Shown here piece by piece: positions 61,616 through 64,000 of a stretch of 64,000 nt of DNA; positions within the stretch are counted from its first letter, which is position 1; every line of letters starts with the position of its first letter. Source of the DNA: BJGV01 sp964194745 (lineage in GTDB: Bacteria > Pseudomonadota > Gammaproteobacteria > Burkholderiales > Nitrosomonadaceae); NCBI GenBank assembly GCA_965248035.1, contig OZ252054.1, positions 2,170,001 through 2,234,000 on the forward strand, in the 5' to 3' direction. The notes below the pieces were generated by a model. That model made no database searches. It saw nothing but the letters and a program-made list of their open reading frames with translations, and had not been told where the DNA came from. A program made the position numbers and the translations under genes.

Positions 61616-63139
61616 ATGCGAATGTCATTTGATCAACTTGGCTTATCTGCAGAAATTCTTCGCGCGATCCATGATCAAGGCTATACAGAACCTACACCCA
61701 TTCAGGCTCAAGCGATTCCGCCGATACTTGATGGCAAGGACATCATGGGTGGGGCACAAACCGGGACTGGAAAGACTGCCGGCTTCACGCTACCAATGCT
61801 GCACCGGTTACAACCCTATGCAAACACAAGCGTATCGCCTGCCAGACACCCGATTCGTGCACTGATTCTGGTTCCCACGCGCGAACTAGCAGCTCAGGTA
61901 TTTGAAAGTGTCAAAACTTACGGAAAATACCTGCCACTCAAATGCACTGTGGTTTACGGTGGTGTCAATATGGACCCTCAGATCAAAGATCTACGCGCCG
62001 GAGTAGAAATCTTGGTAGCCACTCCAGGGCGCATGCTAGATCACGTCCAGCAAAAAACAATGCGTCTTTCTAAAGTGGAAATTTTGGTATTAGATGAAGC
62101 TGACAGGATGTTGGATATGGGCTTCCTGCCTGACATCAAACGTATCCTTGCACTGATGCCGCAACAACGACAAAGCTTAATGTTCTCCGCCACCTTTTCC
62201 GAGGAGATCAAAAAACTTGCAGATAAGATACTAAAACAACCTATATTGGTTGAAGTAGCAAAGTGCAACTCCATGACTAACTTAGTAACGCATGTCGTGC
62301 ATCCGATCAAGCGAAATCGCAAGCGTGAATTGTTAGCTCATCTTATTAAGTCACAGGATCTTAGACAGGTGCTAGTATTCGTTCGAACTAAGTATGGTGC
62401 CAGTCATCTGGCCCGACAATTGGAACGGGATGACATCTCTACCACCGCAATTCATGGAGATAAGAGCCAGCCTCAGCGCACCCAAGCTCTGGCGGAATTC
62501 AAACAGGGAGAAGTACGTGTTCTAGTGGCAACTGACGTTGCCGCGCGTGGACTCGACATTGAGGATTTACCGCATGTGGTCAATTTCGAATTACCAAACA
62601 CACCGGAAGATTACATCCATCGTATAGGGCGAACTGGCCGTGCTGGCACAAGGGGATGTGCAATTTCACTGGTGTGTGATGACGAAAACGATTTGCTCGA
62701 AGGTATCGAGAAGCTTTTGAAAATTAAACTTCCGAAAAAGGTAATCACTGGGTTTGAATCAGCAATATTAGATGGTCTGGCCGAAACTAAACATGTCCTT
62801 CATGAACGCGAGCGCCATGATCGCACCAAAGAAAAGCAAAAGAAAGACTCTGCTCTTCATGCAAAACGTCAGGATAAAGCAGGCTCAAAACCTGATTCTA
62901 AGCAATATGCGCACGGACAAGAGAAACAACTGAAAGTATCACAGGATCCGCTATTCAGTCAGCCTTATGTACCTGTAACTTGTCCCACCGAAAATGAATC
63001 TACGCGCCCTACCAGCACGGTGGCATCACGATCTGTGATGAAAGGACGACCTACCCACCCTCGACATGGACAACACAAAAAACCACTACCTGCATTGTTT
63101 AGGCACCCTCTTCCGAATAAACCCAGGCAGGATAAGTAG
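61616..63139 (+). CDS. rhlE: DEAD-box ATP-dependent RNA helicase (RhlE type)
   Basis: 507 residues with all DEAD-box motifs: the Q motif YTEPTPIQAQAIPP, I (AQTGTGKT), Ia (PTRELAAQ), II (DEAD in VLDEADRMLDMG), III (SAT), IV (VLVFVRTK), V (TDVAARGLDI) and VI (HRIGRTGRAG). The C-terminal ~130 residues are basic and low-complexity (Lys, Gln, His), as in RhlE. It should act in ribosome assembly or RNA turnover, especially in the cold. ATG 61616 or the Met two codons later. Confidence 0.93.
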   Translation: MRMSFDQLGLSAEILRAIHDQGYTEPTPIQAQAIPPILDGKDIMGGAQTGTGKTAGFTLPMLHRLQPYANTSVSPARHPIRALILVPTRELAAQVFESVKTYGKYLPLKCTVVYGGVNMDPQIKDLRAGVEILVATPGRMLDHVQQKTMRLSKVEILVLDEADRMLDMGFLPDIKRILALMPQQRQSLMFSATFSEEIKKLADKILKQPILVEVAKCNSMTNLVTHVVHPIKRNRKRELLAHLIKSQDLRQVLVFVRTKYGASHLARQLERDDISTTAIHGDKSQPQRTQALAEFKQGEVRVLVATDVAARGLDIEDLPHVVNFELPNTPEDYIHRIGRTGRAGTRGCAISLVCDDENDLLEGIEKLLKIKLPKKVITGFESAILDGLAETKHVLHERERHDRTKEKQKKDSALHAKRQDKAGSKPDSKQYAHGQEKQLKVSQDPLFSQPYVPVTCPTENESTRPTSTVASRSVMKGRPTHPRHGQHKKPLPALFRHPLPNKPRQDK

Positions 63140-63191
63140 AATGAATGTGTAAGCCAATGCGCTATCATAACCCAATCATCTACCGCACGAC

Positions 63192-63743
63192 ATGGCCAAT
63201 CGACTGACGAGAATCTATACGCGAACCGGTGATGATGGAACCACTAGTTTGGGGGATGGTTCACGTTCTACCAAGGAAAGCACACGTATTGAAGCCATCG
63301 GTACCGTAGACGAACTCAATAGTTGCATCGGAGTATTACTTACAGAGAATCTTGAGCCAGAAATACGCAATAATCTAGAAAATATTCAGCATGACTTGTT
63401 TGATCTAGGTGGAGACCTTAGCATCCCTGACCATGTTAGCATGAGTATAGCACAGGTCACAAACTTGGAGGATAAGCTTGACCAATACAACTCCACTGTA
63501 CCTGCTCTGAAGGAGTTCATACTTCCTAGCGGAACCCGTGCAGCGGCCCTTTGTCATATTTCCCGTACCGTGTGCCGTCGCGCGGAAAGATGCGTTATCA
63601 GATTGTCACGCACCGAAACAGTAGCGCCATTCATTATTCAATACCTCAATCGTCTGTCAGACTTTTTATTTGTACTATGTAGGATACTGAATCACCAGCA
63701 AGGTGTTGGAGATGTGCTTTGGCAACCAGGAAAAAATCGTTAG
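63192..63743 (+). CDS. cob(I)alamin adenosyltransferase, PduO type
   Basis: 183 residues. YTRTGDDGTTSLGDGSR at the N terminus is the ATP-binding signature, EAIGTVDELNSCIG follows, and RTVCRRAERCVIRLSR with YLNRLSDFLFVLCR completes the family. The enzyme adenosylates reduced corrinoid to adenosylcobalamin. Together with the riboswitch-controlled receptor at 16948-19005 this indicates B12 uptake and use. The end converges on lspA. Confidence 0.92.
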   Translation: MANRLTRIYTRTGDDGTTSLGDGSRSTKESTRIEAIGTVDELNSCIGVLLTENLEPEIRNNLENIQHDLFDLGGDLSIPDHVSMSIAQVTNLEDKLDQYNSTVPALKEFILPSGTRAAALCHISRTVCRRAERCVIRLSRTETVAPFIIQYLNRLSDFLFVLCRILNHQQGVGDVLWQPGKNR

Positions 63744-63747
63744 GCAG

Positions 63748-64000
63748 CTATTCGTTACTTTTTTTATGTCGAAAACTTTCGAATATCAGAAGTAATGCTC
63801 CTACAAATATCAATGAATCGGCTACATTGAACGCAGGCCAATGGTAACCACTATAATGAAAATCTAGAAAATCAACCACATAACCAAGAGTTATGCGATC
63901 CCATAAATTCCCGAGCGCACCACCTAATATAAAGCTCAGTGCGACACAAAATAATTTTTCTGAAGTATGCTTGCGCAGAAGATAAATAATCAAAACTGAG
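63748..64000 (-). CDS. lspA: lipoprotein signal peptidase, C-terminal part (runs off the right edge)
   Basis: The last ~84 residues. GGALGNLWDRITLGYVVDFLDFHYSGYHWPAFNVADSLIFVG contains the two catalytic aspartates of signal peptidase II (the D in GYVVDFL and the D in NVADS) and a final membrane helix. It removes lipoprotein signal peptides. The start lies beyond the window. Confidence 0.93.
   Translation of the reverse strand, partial: SVLIIYLLRKHTSEKLFCVALSFILGGALGNLWDRITLGYVVDFLDFHYSGYHWPAFNVADSLIFVGALLLIFESFRHKKSNE

Noticed and set aside
1..64000. CRISPR arrays, tRNA or rRNA genes, prophage modules
   Set aside because: I saw no regularly spaced direct repeats, no cloverleaf with CCA-type ends and no phage structural or integrase genes on either strand by eye.

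Overview
The window comes from a betaproteobacterial ammonia oxidiser of the Nitrosomonas type. The evidence is the hydroxylamine-oxidation cluster haoA-haoB-cycA-cycB (56173-60460): an octahaem HAO, its HaoB partner, cytochrome c554 and a NapC-type cM552. The AT-rich base composition, a CbbY-like phosphatase and the betaproteobacterial gene orders (zapA-6S RNA, smpB/ratA, his-tat) fit this. The species cannot be named from the sequence alone.

Layout. (a) 1-16.8 kb is a surface-polysaccharide cluster: nucleotide-sugar enzymes, C- and other methyltransferases, and four glycosyltransferase-like genes. It then passes into visibly decayed genes: a truncated flippase with an in-frame stop, a WecA/WbpL-type initiating transferase with three frameshifts, and a WbpM/CapD-type dehydratase with three frameshifts, a nonsense codon and a transposon insertion. 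An MsbA-like ABC transporter follows that is intact as a reading frame but has lost Walker A, signature and H-loop residues. The export and initiation steps look dead. (b) 16.9-19.3 kb is a TonB-dependent receptor behind a cobalamin riboswitch, so a B12 importer; a PduO-type adenosyltransferase at 63.2 kb fits B12 use. (c) 19.4-32.7 kb is housekeeping: zapB-like/zapA, 6S RNA, purE/purC, cbbY, tsaC/sua5, an acyltransferase, clsB, nudB and aspS. (d) 33.5-38 kb is an iron locus: Fur-boxed hemP, bfd, bfr, a DUF2325 gene and a siderophore receptor. (e) 38-52 kb holds guaA/guaB, ratA/ratB, smpB, ctaA, the hisCBHAFIE genes, hinT, tatABC and a DegQ/DegS-like protease. (f) 52.4-56 kb holds a frameshifted nif3 gene and a transposon. 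(g) 56-64 kb holds the hao cluster, a membrane protein, rhlE, a cobalamin adenosyltransferase and the end of lspA.

The most notable content is a pair of related IS1595-family transposons that carry restriction-modification genes as passengers. The copy at 53244-55996 appears intact. It has 51-bp terminal repeats with one mismatch, an 8-bp target duplication, and four genes (transposase, DNA methyltransferase, PmeII-like endonuclease, a 59-residue unknown) that overlap one another by four bases. They sit behind a perfect-consensus promoter whose -35 box lies in the terminal repeat. The last gene reads into the other terminal repeat and stops there. The copy at 10791-13133 has the same plan, the same 8-bp duplication length and a last stop codon at the same offset from the end, but a different methyltransferase and endonuclease. 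Its transposase and endonuclease are broken. Together they suggest a modular transposon that mobilises whole R-M systems.
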